Shown here: one piece after another, positions 51,218 through 59,390 of the stretch
How positions within the stretch are numbered: the stretch's first letter is position 1
Layout: every line of letters starts with the position of its first letter
From: Stenotrophomonas maltophilia
GTDB taxonomy: Bacteria; Pseudomonadota; Gammaproteobacteria; Xanthomonadales; Xanthomonadaceae
NCBI GenBank assembly: GCA_002363385.1
Contig: DEVL01000003.1
Location: 434,505 to 498,504 of the forward strand
DNA: 64,000 nucleotides
Reading direction: 5' to 3'
Translations under genes and position numbers: made by a program
Notes under the pieces: model-generated
Told to the model about the DNA's origin: nothing
What the model saw: the letters and a program-made list of their open reading frames with translations, nothing else
Database searches by the model: none

Positions 51218-52681
51218 ATGGCAACACATGCATTCCTGCCGACGGCCACGTGGTCCGGCAAGCTTTTCGACGGTCAGTGGACCTCGGGTGCCGGCACCCA
51301 GGACGTGGTCGAACCCGCCACCGGCGAGCGGCTCGGTGAGATCGCGATGGCCGACCCCGCGCAGATCGCGCGTGCGGCCGCCACCGCCGCCAAGGCGCAG
51401 CGCGACTGGGCCAGCGCCCCGTATGACACCCGCGCGCAGGTGCTGCGCCGCGCCGCGCAGTTGGCCGAAGAACACAACGATGAGATCGTGCAGTGGCTGG
51501 TCCGCGAAAGTGGCTCCACCCAGCTCAAGGCCGGCTTCGAGGCCAAGGTGAACACCAAGGCGCTGCATGAAGCGGCGGCACTGCCCTCGCGCAGCATCGG
51601 TGAAGTCCTGCCGTCCGAACCGGGCCGTCTGAATCTGGCGCGCCGCCGACCCCTTGGCGTGGTCGGTGTGATCGCGCCGTTCAATTTTCCGCTGTACCTG
51701 GCCATGCGTGCGGTGGCCCCGGCGCTGGCGCTGGGCAACGCAGTGGTGCTCAAGCCCGATCCGCGCACGGCGGTATGTGGTGGCTTCGTGATCGCGCGCC
51801 TGTTTGAACTGGCCGGCCTGCCTGCTGGCCTGCTGCATGTGTTGCCGGGGGATGGAGCGGCCGGTGCGGCGCTGACCAGTGACCCGAACATCGCGATGAT
51901 CCAGTTCACCGGCTCCACCGGGGCCGGGCGCAAGGTCGGCGAAGCGGCTGGCAAGCACCTGAAGAAAGTCTCACTGGAACTGGGCGGCAAGAATTCGCTG
52001 ATCGTGCTCGACGATGCCGACATGGATCTGGCCGTCGCCAACACGGCCTGGGGCGTCTATCTGCACCAGGGCCAGATCTGCATGGCCACCGGCCGCGTGC
52101 TGGTCCAGCGCAGCATCCACGCCCGCTTCCTGGAAATGCTGGTGGCCAAGGCAAAATCGCTCAAGGTCGGCAATCCGGCCGATGGTGAGGTGGCGATCGG
52201 GCCGTTGATCAATGCCCAGCAGCGCGACCACGCCGCGCGCATCGTCGCCGAGGCGCAGGCCGCCGGTGCGACCCTGGCCACCGGCGGTGGCTACAAGGAT
52301 CTGTTCTTCGAGCCGACCGTGCTCAGCGATGTGAGTCGCGACAACCCGGCCTTCCACGAAGAAATCTTCGCACCCGTTGCGGTGGTGGTGCCGTTCGATA
52401 CCGACGATGAGGCGGTCGAGCTGGCCAATGACAGCGAGTACGGACTGTCGATGGCGATCGTGTCCAGCAACGTCGGCCGCGCGCTGAAGCTCGGCGAACG
52501 GCTGCGCACCGGCCTGCTGCACATCAACGACCAGACCGTGAACGATGAGGTGATCAATCCGTTCGGTGGCGTCGGCGCCTCGGGCAATGGCACCAGCATC
52601 GGTGGCCCGTCCAACATCGACGAGTTCACCCAGTGGCAGTGGATGACCGTCAAGGGCGAAGCGCCCGCGTACCCGATCTGA
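51218..52681 (+). CDS. Aldehyde dehydrogenase of the benzaldehyde dehydrogenase (XylC) type
   Basis: A 487-residue NAD-dependent aldehyde dehydrogenase. Catalytic Cys288 in GQICMATGR and general base Glu254 in SLELGGKNS are both present. APFNFPLYLAMRAVAPALAL and NAVVLKPDPRTAVCGGF resemble the XylC/AreC branch that oxidises benzaldehyde and related aromatic aldehydes. The start is ATG 51218 with AAGGAG 9 bases upstream. It is followed by a matching alcohol dehydrogenase after 14 bases. The real substrate range is not known. Confidence 0.88.
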   Translation: MATHAFLPTATWSGKLFDGQWTSGAGTQDVVEPATGERLGEIAMADPAQIARAAATAAKAQRDWASAPYDTRAQVLRRAAQLAEEHNDEIVQWLVRESGSTQLKAGFEAKVNTKALHEAAALPSRSIGEVLPSEPGRLNLARRRPLGVVGVIAPFNFPLYLAMRAVAPALALGNAVVLKPDPRTAVCGGFVIARLFELAGLPAGLLHVLPGDGAAGAALTSDPNIAMIQFTGSTGAGRKVGEAAGKHLKKVSLELGGKNSLIVLDDADMDLAVANTAWGVYLHQGQICMATGRVLVQRSIHARFLEMLVAKAKSLKVGNPADGEVAIGPLINAQQRDHAARIVAEAQAAGATLATGGGYKDLFFEPTVLSDVSRDNPAFHEEIFAPVAVVVPFDTDDEAVELANDSEYGLSMAIVSSNVGRALKLGERLRTGLLHINDQTVNDEVINPFGGVGASGNGTSIGGPSNIDEFTQWQWMTVKGEAPAYPI

Positions 52682-52695
52682 TCCAGGAGACCCTC

Positions 52696-53823
52696 ATGAC
52701 CGCAACAGCAGAACTGCGCGACATCACCGTGGCCGTGGTGCGCGAAAAAGAACAGCCCTTCACGATCGAGAAGGCGCGTATCCGTGGCCCGCAGGACGAT
52801 GAAGTGCTGGTCCGCGTGGTCGCCACCGGCCTGTGCCATACCGATCTGATCGTGCGTGACCAGTACTACCCGGTGCCGCTGCCGGCTGTGCTTGGCCATG
52901 AAGGCGCCGGCATTGTCGAGGCGCTCGGCCCGGGCGTGAAAGACCTCAAGGTCGGCGACCATGTGGTGCTTACCTACGGCGCCTGCGGCCACTGCAATCC
53001 CTGCAGCGGCGGCCACGGCGCCTACTGCAAGGACTTCTTCGGCCTGAACTTCGGTGGCGGTGCGCTGAACGGCTCCACCGCCATCCAGGATCCGGACGGC
53101 AACCCGCTGCACGATCACTTCTTCGCGCAGTCCTCGTTCGCCACCTACGCACTGAGCCGCGAGAACAATGCGATCAAGGTGCCCGACGATGCGCCTATCG
53201 AACTGCTTGGCCCACTCGGCTGCGGCATCCAGACCGGTGCCGGTGCGGTGATCAATTCGCTCAAGGTGACTGCCGGCAGCAGCTTCGCCAGTTTTGGTGC
53301 CGGCGCGGTCGGGCTCAGCGCGGTGATGGCCGCCCGCGTGGCCGGTGCGACGACCATCATTGCCATCGATGTGGTGCCTTCTCGGCTGGAACTGGCCAAG
53401 GAACTGGGTGCCACCCACGTGATCAACGGCCGCGAGGTCGATGTGGTGGAAGCGGTGCGCGGGATCACCGGCGGCGGCGCGAACTTCGCGCTGGAATCCA
53501 CCGGTCGACCGGAAGTACTCGCACAGGGCATCGAAGCGCTTGGCGGGCTGGGCGTGATCGGCGTGGTGGGCGCGCCGAAGCTGGGCACCAAGGCCGAGTT
53601 CGACGTCAACAACCTGCTGCTCGCCGGACGCAGTATCCGCGGCATCGTTGAAGGCGACAGCGTGCCCAAGGTGTTCATCCCGCAGCTGGTGCAGTTGTAT
53701 CAGCAGGGTCGCTTCCCGTTCGACAAGCTGGTCAAGTTCTACCCGCTGGACCAGATCAACCAGGCCGCCGAGGACAGCACCCGCGGTGTCACGCTCAAGC
53801 CGATCCTGACCATCGGCGGGTGA
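52696..53823 (+). CDS. Zinc alcohol dehydrogenase of the aryl-alcohol (XylB) type
   Basis: A 375-residue medium-chain dehydrogenase. Catalytic zinc ligands lie in GLCHTD and GHEGAG; the structural zinc Cys cluster is ACGHCNPCSGGHGAYC; the cofactor motif is GAGAVGLSAVMAA. It is close to aryl- or benzyl-alcohol dehydrogenases (XylB) and forms a pair with the preceding aldehyde dehydrogenase: alcohol to aldehyde to acid. AGGAGA precedes ATG 52696. A hairpin (53833-53854) follows the stop. Confidence 0.9.
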   Translation: MTATAELRDITVAVVREKEQPFTIEKARIRGPQDDEVLVRVVATGLCHTDLIVRDQYYPVPLPAVLGHEGAGIVEALGPGVKDLKVGDHVVLTYGACGHCNPCSGGHGAYCKDFFGLNFGGGALNGSTAIQDPDGNPLHDHFFAQSSFATYALSRENNAIKVPDDAPIELLGPLGCGIQTGAGAVINSLKVTAGSSFASFGAGAVGLSAVMAARVAGATTIIAIDVVPSRLELAKELGATHVINGREVDVVEAVRGITGGGANFALESTGRPEVLAQGIEALGGLGVIGVVGAPKLGTKAEFDVNNLLLAGRSIRGIVEGDSVPKVFIPQLVQLYQQGRFPFDKLVKFYPLDQINQAAEDSTRGVTLKPILTIGG

Positions 53824-53832
53824 AACGGTCCG

Positions 53833-53854
53833 TCGCAGGCGTGCATGCCTGCGA
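53833..53854 (+). terminator. Hairpin after the alcohol dehydrogenase gene
   Basis: TCGCAGGC (53833-53840) pairs with GCCTGCGA (53847-53854) across GTGCAT. No T-run follows, so termination may be partial and the regulator downstream may be co-transcribed. Confidence 0.5.
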
Positions 53855-53911
53855 TGACGCATCAGTCAGCGTTGCGGGAGTAGGCTGTCGGTCCGAAGTG
53901 GAGATCGACCG

Positions 53912-55012
53912 ATGGCCGCGATGGTTCTGGAACAGCAGCAGGTATTGGCCGCCGCCCGTCAGCGTTTCGCCGAGGGCGGCGTGCTGATGGACAGCGTGGT
54001 CAGCCCGCCGGTGCAGCGCTCCTGGGAGCGCTCGCGCCAGGCCGGCGTACAGCCCCGGCAGGAGCCGTACTACGCGCCCCTTGCCGCGGCTGCCGCACGC
54101 CTCGACGACCCCGCCGACCGCCGCCTCGCACGCTGTGTGCGCGAAGACATGGACCACCTCTGGGCTGCCTTCGGTGGCCGCCAATGGACGCTGTTCTGCG
54201 TCAACGCCGACGGCCTGGTCATCGCCCAGCGCGAACACGGCCTGGCCGATGTCCCCGTGCTGCGCCCGATCCAGATCGGCCGGCGCCTTCGCGAGATCGA
54301 CATCGGCACCACCGCGCCGGCCTGCAGCCTGGCCGAAGACGCGCCTGCCCTGGTGCGCGGCAACGAACACTACCTGGACCGCTTCGCCTCGGTGTTCTGC
54401 CTGAGCGTCCCGCTGCATGGATTGGATGGCGAAGTACTGGGCGCACTGGATATCACCGGCACCGGCGAACGTGACGCGGAGTTGCTGCACGGCTACTTCC
54501 GCCAGGCCGCGCTGTCGGCCGAGAACCGCCTCATGCAGGACCACCGCCCCTGCCACCTGCTGGCCGTGCAACACGACACCCGCTGGCTGCACTCACCGCT
54601 GCAGGGCCTGCTGGCCATCGAAGAAGACGGCCACGTACGCGCCGCCAATCGCGTCGCCCGGCGCCTGTTCGGCCTCCCACGACGCGGCCCCTTGCCGGTC
54701 CTCACCCTCGACGGCCTCTTTGCCGGCGCCAGCGTCCACCAGCGTCGCCGCCTGCTGCAGACCGGCCCCGCCTACCGCGTCCGCCTGGATGACGACACCG
54801 CCGTGCACGTGCAGTATCTGCGCGGCCCCCTCGCACCGCATGCCAGCGTGAAGCTCGACGCGCCGCGCGCCAACGCCGCAGGTGCAACGCTGCGCATGCA
54901 CACGACACAGCACGTGCGCGACGTCGTGGCCGCCCACCAGGGCAACGTCAGCGCCGCCGCACGCCAGCTCGGCATCTCACGCACGACCCTGTACAAGCTG
55001 ATTCGCGCGTAA
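53912..55012 (+). CDS. GAF/Fis-type regulator without the AAA+ domain
   Basis: A 366-residue protein shaped like an AcoR enhancer-binding protein with its middle removed. A GAF-like sensor (about 60-210) includes QWTLFCVNADGLVIAQREHG and IGTTAPACSLAED. A PAS-like unit (about 225-320) has LQGLLAIEEDGHVRAANRVARRLFG. A C-terminal Fis-type helix-turn-helix (GNVSAAARQLGISRTTLYKL) ends the protein. No Walker A or GAFTGA is present, so it cannot activate sigma-54 by itself. Next to the aldehyde/alcohol dehydrogenase pair, it probably senses an aromatic compound and controls them. Confidence 0.82.
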   Translation: MAAMVLEQQQVLAAARQRFAEGGVLMDSVVSPPVQRSWERSRQAGVQPRQEPYYAPLAAAAARLDDPADRRLARCVREDMDHLWAAFGGRQWTLFCVNADGLVIAQREHGLADVPVLRPIQIGRRLREIDIGTTAPACSLAEDAPALVRGNEHYLDRFASVFCLSVPLHGLDGEVLGALDITGTGERDAELLHGYFRQAALSAENRLMQDHRPCHLLAVQHDTRWLHSPLQGLLAIEEDGHVRAANRVARRLFGLPRRGPLPVLTLDGLFAGASVHQRRRLLQTGPAYRVRLDDDTAVHVQYLRGPLAPHASVKLDAPRANAAGATLRMHTTQHVRDVVAAHQGNVSAAARQLGISRTTLYKLIRA

Positions 55013-55073
55013 TGACCGGTGCCCTGAGGTGCACACGCCGGAAGCCGCATCTTTTCGATCTGCGCAACGAGAT

Positions 55074-55096
55074 TGCCGGCCAGCGGCCGGCACTAC
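55074..55096 (-). repeat. GTAG-type palindrome, monomer on the minus strand
   Basis: TGCCGGC (55074-55080) pairs with GCCGGCA (55086-55092), followed by CTAC (55093-55096), which is GTAG on the minus strand. Confidence 0.65.
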
Positions 55097-55136
55097 CGCT
55101 TTGCTTGCCTATCCGGTGACGCATTGTTTGGGCGGC

Positions 55137-55239
55137 GGGTAGGGCCAGGCCTTGCCCGGACCATGAGCGGCATGGATGCCGCGACATGCGCCCCCATGGA
55201 TGGGTTCACGGCGGGTCCGGGCAAGGCCTGGCCCTACCC
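55137..55239. repeat. Long inverted repeat bounded by GTAG...CTAC
   Basis: The 24 bases at 55137-55160 are the exact reverse complement of 55216-55239. GTAG is at 55139-55142 and the matching CTAC at 55234-55237. Between the arms, GCGGCAT (55167-55173) pairs with ATGCCGC (55176-55182). It belongs to the GTAG palindromes by its termini but has a different arm sequence. From here to 55356 I see only two scattered copies of AATCGCCAGC and no gene. Confidence 0.75.
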
Positions 55240-55356
55240 GACGCAGCCCTCGCCAATGAATCGCCAGCCTTCAGCGATGAACTGCCAGTGCCAAGGCAGC
55301 GAAGGCGCACCAGCAATCAATCGCCAGCGCTCTTCGCTACACCCCTTCGGCCAAGA

Positions 55357-55839
55357 TCAATCGCGGAAATTATCAAACTGCAGCGGCACCTCGAACGTCT
55401 CCTTCCGCAACAGCGCCATCGCATCCTGCAGATCATCGCGCTTCTTGCCCGTCACCCGCAGCTTGTCGCCATTGATCTGGCTGTCCACCTTCAACTTGGC
55501 CTCCTTGATCTTCGCCGCGATCTTCTTGGCCACCTTCTGCTCGATCCCCTGCTTGACCGTGATCTTCTGCCGCGCGCCGGCCAGATTCGACTCGATATCA
55601 CCGAACTCCAGGCATGCCGCATCGATCTTCCGCGCCGTCAGACGCTGACGCAGGATGTCCGTCATCTGCTGCAACTGGAAATCGCTCGGTGCGGACTGGC
55701 TGATCACGCTGTCTTCCAGCACGTACTTGGCGTCCACCCCCTTGAAATCGAAGCGCGTGGACAGCTCGCGGTTGGCCTGGTCGACCGCATTGGTCAGCTC
55801 GTGGGTGTCGACTTCGGAAACGACGTCAAAAGAGGGCAT
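55357..55839 (-). CDS. yajQ: YajQ-family nucleotide-binding protein
   Basis: A 160-residue cytoplasmic protein with two ferredoxin-like domains. PSFDVVSEVDTHELTNAVDQ opens the protein, STRFDFKG and the C-terminal QDAMALLRKETFEVPLQFDNFRD are invariant YajQ features. In Xanthomonas campestris a YajQ protein binds cyclic di-GMP and acts with a LysR-type regulator in virulence (family knowledge). GGAG lies 8 bases before ATG 55839. It is divergent from the EamA gene. Confidence 0.93.
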   Translation of the reverse strand: MPSFDVVSEVDTHELTNAVDQANRELSTRFDFKGVDAKYVLEDSVISQSAPSDFQLQQMTDILRQRLTARKIDAACLEFGDIESNLAGARQKITVKQGIEQKVAKKIAAKIKEAKLKVDSQINGDKLRVTGKKRDDLQDAMALLRKETFEVPLQFDNFRD

Positions 55840-55918
55840 GGGGAGAACTCCAACGGGTGAATACCCCATTCTAACCAACCCGCCATGGACGGCCCGTCGC
55901 CGGCGGCGATAATGGGCC

Positions 55919-56815
55919 ATGAACACCCAACGCTCCCCCTCCCGCGCCGTTGCCTGGATGCTGATGGCCGTGGCCTGCTTCTCGCTGATGGATGCCGGCA
56001 TGAAGCAGCTGGCCACCAGCTATCCCACCCTGCAGGTCACCTTCCTGCGCGGCGCGGCCTCGCTGCCGTTCGTGCTGGTCTGGGTGCTGGCCACCGCTGG
56101 CCCGCGCTCGCTGGTGCCCAGGCGCTGGGTCCTGCACCTGCTGCGCGGCGTGCTCGGCATGGCGATGATCGGCTGCTTCGTGTACGCCCTGCGCAGCCTG
56201 CCGCTGTCCACGGCCTACACCATCTACTTCGTTGCCCCGTTGCTGATCGCCGCGCTGTCCGTGCCCCTGCTCGGGGAGAAGGTCGGCCCGCGCCGCTGGA
56301 TCGCCATCGGCATCGGCCTGGTCGGTGTGCTGGTCGTGCTGCGGCCCGGGGTCGGCGGCTTCATCTCGCTGCCCGGGCTGATGGTTCTGCTGGCCGCGAC
56401 CGCGTACGCGCTGGCGGCGATCACGGTCAGCATGCTGACCCGCACCGACACCCCTCAGTCCATGGTGGTGTGGTTCCTGGTGATCATGGCCGTGGGCGCG
56501 GGTCTACTGGCGATCCCCGACTGGCAGCCGTTGCAACTGGGCCACGCCGCGCTCATCGCCGGCATGGGCCTGGCCGGGGCAGGGGGGCAGGTTGCCCTGA
56601 CCCGTGCCTTCCAGCTGGGCGAGGCCTCCATGATCGCCCCCCTCGAATACACCGGGCTGGTCTGGGTGATCGGCTGGGATCTGCTGTTCTGGGGCGCGCT
56701 GCCCGACTCGGTCACCTGGCTGGGGGCGGCGATCATCGTGGCCTCCGGCCTGTACCTGCTGCACCGCGAGCGGGTCCGCCAGGTGCAGCCGCCCAGGCCA
56801 CTGGACCATCCCTGA
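55919..56815 (+). CDS. EamA/DMT-family transporter
   Basis: A 298-residue inner-membrane protein with ten predicted transmembrane helices and two EamA repeats (about 8-140 and 150-290). RAVAWMLMAVACFSLMDAGM at the start and ARAFxLGEASMIAPLEYTGLV-type features (here TRAFQLGEAS) in the second half are typical of the drug/metabolite exporters. Substrate unknown. GATAAT at 55908-55913 is only 5 bases before the ATG and no Shine-Dalgarno is visible, so the message may be leaderless. Confidence 0.87.
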   Translation: MNTQRSPSRAVAWMLMAVACFSLMDAGMKQLATSYPTLQVTFLRGAASLPFVLVWVLATAGPRSLVPRRWVLHLLRGVLGMAMIGCFVYALRSLPLSTAYTIYFVAPLLIAALSVPLLGEKVGPRRWIAIGIGLVGVLVVLRPGVGGFISLPGLMVLLAATAYALAAITVSMLTRTDTPQSMVVWFLVIMAVGAGLLAIPDWQPLQLGHAALIAGMGLAGAGGQVALTRAFQLGEASMIAPLEYTGLVWVIGWDLLFWGALPDSVTWLGAAIIVASGLYLLHRERVRQVQPPRPLDHP

Positions 56816-56844
56816 GCGGTTCCGGGCGGCCCATGACGCCGCCT

Positions 56845-56850
56845 TATAAT
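56845..56850 (+). promoter_or_regulatory. -10 box upstream of metN
   Basis: A perfect TATAAT at 56845-56850, about 98 bases before the chosen metN start. The -35 region is weak (TTCCGG at 56820-56825, 19-base spacer). No known SAM-riboswitch pattern was recognised in the leader. Confidence 0.5.
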
Positions 56851-56947
56851 CAAACGGAATATGATTCGATCCTGCCGCGCGGGCCAGGGCCGTCCTGCGC
56901 TGGTAGGCTGCACGCCCCCTCCCGTCGATGCCCCGGTTGACCGCGAA

Positions 56948-57955
56948 GTGATCGAGTTCCAGCGCCTGCACAAATCCTATGCCGTCGGCGGCCGCGCGAT
57001 TGCCGCGCTGCAGCCGCTGGACCTGACCATCGAGGCCGGCGAGGTGTTCGGCATCATCGGCCATTCCGGCGCGGGCAAGTCGACCCTGATCCGGCTGATC
57101 AACCGGCTGGAGGAGCCCAGCGGCGGCCGCCTGCTGATCAACGGTGAGGATGTCACCGCGCTGGATGCCGAGGGCCTGCGCGTGCTGCGCCGGAAGATCG
57201 GCATGATCTTCCAGCACTTCAACCTGCTCTCGTCGCGCACAGTGGCGTCCAACGTCGCCTTCCCGCTGGAGCTGGTCGGGACGCCGCGGGCGGAGATCGA
57301 CGCCCGCGTGAACGAACTGTTGCATACCGTCGGCCTGGAAGCGCACGCCAACAAGTACCCGGCGCAGCTGTCCGGTGGCCAGAAGCAGCGCGTCGGCATC
57401 GCCCGTGCCCTGGCCACCCGCCCGCAGATCCTGCTCTGCGATGAGGCCACCAGCGCACTGGACCCGCAGACCACCGCCTCGGTGCTCAAACTGCTCGGCA
57501 GGATCAACCGCGAGCTGGGCCTGACCATCGTGCTGATCACCCACGAGATGGACGTGATCCGCCGTGTCTGCGACCGTGTTGCGGTGCTCGATGCCGGCCA
57601 CCTGGTCGAGACCGGCCCGGTCACCGAGGTGTTCCTGCACCCGCAGCACCCGACCACCCGCCGCTTTGTGAGCGAGTCCGAACAGGTGGACGAGGGCGAG
57701 CTGCACAAGGATTTCGAGGCCGTCGCCGGACGCATCGTGCGCCTGACCTTCCTCGGTGCCGACACCTACGAACCGCTGCTGGGGCGCATCGCGCGCGAGA
57801 CCGGCGTGGACTACAACATCCTGTCTGGCCGTATCGACCGGATCAAGGACACCCCGTATGGCCAGCTGACCGTGTCGCTGGTTGGTGGCGACGTGCAGGC
57901 CGCACAGGCGGGCTTCGTCGCTGCCGGTGTCCACCTTGAGGAGCTGCGCCGATGA
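56948..57955 (+). CDS. metN: Methionine ABC transporter ATPase
   Basis: A 335-residue ATPase. Walker A GHSGAGKST (38-46), signature LSGGQKQRVG, Walker B LLCDEATSALD, and a C-terminal NIL domain (about 245-335) that senses methionine and inhibits transport. I chose GTG 56948 (product starts VIEFQRLHKSYAVGG), as in the family; ATG 56861 would add 29 unusual residues rich in Pro and Arg. It overlaps metI by 4 bases (ATGA). Confidence 0.93.
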   Translation: MIEFQRLHKSYAVGGRAIAALQPLDLTIEAGEVFGIIGHSGAGKSTLIRLINRLEEPSGGRLLINGEDVTALDAEGLRVLRRKIGMIFQHFNLLSSRTVASNVAFPLELVGTPRAEIDARVNELLHTVGLEAHANKYPAQLSGGQKQRVGIARALATRPQILLCDEATSALDPQTTASVLKLLGRINRELGLTIVLITHEMDVIRRVCDRVAVLDAGHLVETGPVTEVFLHPQHPTTRRFVSESEQVDEGELHKDFEAVAGRIVRLTFLGADTYEPLLGRIARETGVDYNILSGRIDRIKDTPYGQLTVSLVGGDVQAAQAGFVAAGVHLEELRR

Positions 57956-58641
57956 TCCTGGCCACCGCAGGCGGGTTCTTCCGCCATCTCGACGCCGGCA
58001 AATGGGCCGATATCGGCCAGGCCACGCTGGATACCCTGCTGATGCTCGGCGGCTCGTTGCCGCTGACGCTGCTGATCGGCCTGCCGCTGGGCGTGCTGCT
58101 GTTCCTGACCGGCTCGCCGCAGCTGCACCGCAAGCCGGTGCTGTATGGCGCGCTCGCGCTGCTGGTGAACCTGCTGCGCTCGGTGCCCTTCATCATCCTG
58201 ATGATCGTCCTGATCCCGCTCACGCTGTGGATGATGGGCACCTCGCTGGGCGTCCGTGGCGCGATCGTGCCGCTGGTGATTGGCGCGGCGCCGTTCTACG
58301 CACGTCTGGTCGAAACCGCGCTGCGCGAAGTGGACCGCGGCGTGATCGAAGCCACCCAGGCGATGGGGGCTACCACCTGGCAACTGGTCAGCCGGGTGCT
58401 GCTGCCGGAAGCGCGGCCTGGCCTCATCGCCGGCGCCACCGTTACCGTGATTGCCCTGATCGGCTTCACCGCGATGGGCGGTGCGATCGGCTCGGGCGGC
58501 CTGGGGGACCTGGCGTTCCGCGACGGCTACCAGCGTTCGCATACCGACGTGGCCCTGGTCACCGTGGTGCTGCTGCTGGTGCTGGTGCAGATCCTGCAGA
58601 TGATCGGCGACCGCTTGGTGACGCATTACAGCCGGAAGTAA
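57952..58641 (+). CDS. metI: Methionine ABC transporter permease
   Basis: A 229-residue permease with five to six transmembrane helices and the EAA-type loop DRGVIEATQAMGATTWQLVSRVLLPEA. It begins within the metN stop. The substrate-binding protein gene does not follow; metQ is found at 9717-10511. Confidence 0.94.
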   Translation: MILATAGGFFRHLDAGKWADIGQATLDTLLMLGGSLPLTLLIGLPLGVLLFLTGSPQLHRKPVLYGALALLVNLLRSVPFIILMIVLIPLTLWMMGTSLGVRGAIVPLVIGAAPFYARLVETALREVDRGVIEATQAMGATTWQLVSRVLLPEARPGLIAGATVTVIALIGFTAMGGAIGSGGLGDLAFRDGYQRSHTDVALVTVVLLLVLVQILQMIGDRLVTHYSRK

Positions 58642-58644
58642 TCG

Positions 58645-58660
58645 GTAGGGGACACGTCCC
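58645..58660 (+). repeat. Short GTAG-type palindrome
   Basis: GTAG (58645-58648) followed by GGGAC (58649-58653) and GTCCC (58656-58660) with a 2-base loop. It lies 4 bases after metI. Short and less certain than the other copies. Confidence 0.4.
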
Positions 58661-58760
58661 GGCCAAGCCGCCCACTGCAACACCAGGGCGGCAGTACGCG
58701 CAGATTCGATTGATCAGGCGTTCCACGAGCGCATCATTGCGTGACGGGCACCTGTGTTAC

Positions 58761-58791
58761 ATTCCGTTTCGCGTAATACGCTGTGCGGAAT
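58761..58791. promoter_or_regulatory. Extended operator overlapping the higB start
   Basis: A double palindrome with a single centre at 58776: ATTCCG (58761-58766), GCGTAATACGC (58771-58781) and CGGAAT (58786-58791), with 4-base gaps on both sides. The last half-site contains the first two bases of the higB ATG (58790). It is the expected place for HigA or HigBA autorepression. Confidence 0.65.
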
Positions 58792-59068
58792 GATTCGTTC
58801 CTTCCGATGCCGCCACACGCTCGCGCTGTTCGCGGGACGATGCCCTGGACGATTCCGTGCGTTCCAGACACTGGCCGAACGCAAGCTGCAGATGCTGGAT
58901 GCTGCACAGACCCTGCAGTTCCTCCGCAGCCCGCCCGGAAATCGGCTCGAAGCGCTTCGTGGCGAACGACGTGGGCAGCACAGCATCCGCATCAACGCGC
59001 AGTGGCGGTTGTGTTTTATCTGGACCGACAACGGTCCGTGTGATGTCGAGATCGTCGATTACCACTGA
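58790..59068 (+). CDS. higB: HigB-type toxin, RelE superfamily
   Basis: A 92-residue RelE-fold mRNA interferase. It has RCPGRFRAFQTLAERKLQMLDAA near the start, LEALRGERRGQHSIRINAQWRLCFIW in the core and DVEIVDYH at the end, the usual HigB pattern; the core Arg residues and the last His are likely catalytic. The start at ATG 58790 lies inside the operator; no Shine-Dalgarno is visible. An in-frame ATG at 58754 would cover the operator. The antitoxin gene follows after 10 bases. Confidence 0.9.
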   Translation: MIRSFRCRHTLALFAGRCPGRFRAFQTLAERKLQMLDAAQTLQFLRSPPGNRLEALRGERRGQHSIRINAQWRLCFIWTDNGPCDVEIVDYH

Positions 59069-59078
59069 GGTGCCATCC

Positions 59079-59381
59079 ATGAGCCGTCCCACCAACAACC
59101 TCAGGGCCGTCCATCCGGGCGAAATCCTGCGCGAGGAGTTTCTGCTGCCGCTGCAGCTGAGCATCACCGCGCTGGCACGGGCCTTGGATGTGCCGCCGAC
59201 GCGATTGCACGCCATCGTGCATGAAACCCGTGGCGTAACGGCGGATACCGCAGTGCGCCTGGCGCGTCATTTCGGCGGGGATGCCGCGTCGTGGCTGGCT
59301 CTCCAGGCCGAGTACGACCTGAAGACGCTGCCGACGCGGCAGGAAATCGAGCGCAGGGTGCAGCCGCGCGAGGCGGCCTGA
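59079..59381 (+). CDS. higA: HigA-type antitoxin
   Basis: A 100-residue XRE-family antitoxin: NLRAVHPGEILREEFLLP is the family N-terminus, followed by a helix-turn-helix with ITALARALDVPPTRLHAIVH and VTADTAVRLARHFGG. It neutralises HigB by protein contact and represses the operon. The toxin-first order is the normal HigBA arrangement. Confidence 0.93.
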   Translation: MSRPTNNLRAVHPGEILREEFLLPLQLSITALARALDVPPTRLHAIVHETRGVTADTAVRLARHFGGDAASWLALQAEYDLKTLPTRQEIERRVQPREAA

Positions 59382-59390
59382 CCGCCGCCC

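Noticed and set aside
56851..56947. SAM riboswitch in the leader of metN
   Set aside because: No conserved SAM-I, SAM-II or SAH-type core was recognised in this 97-base leader.
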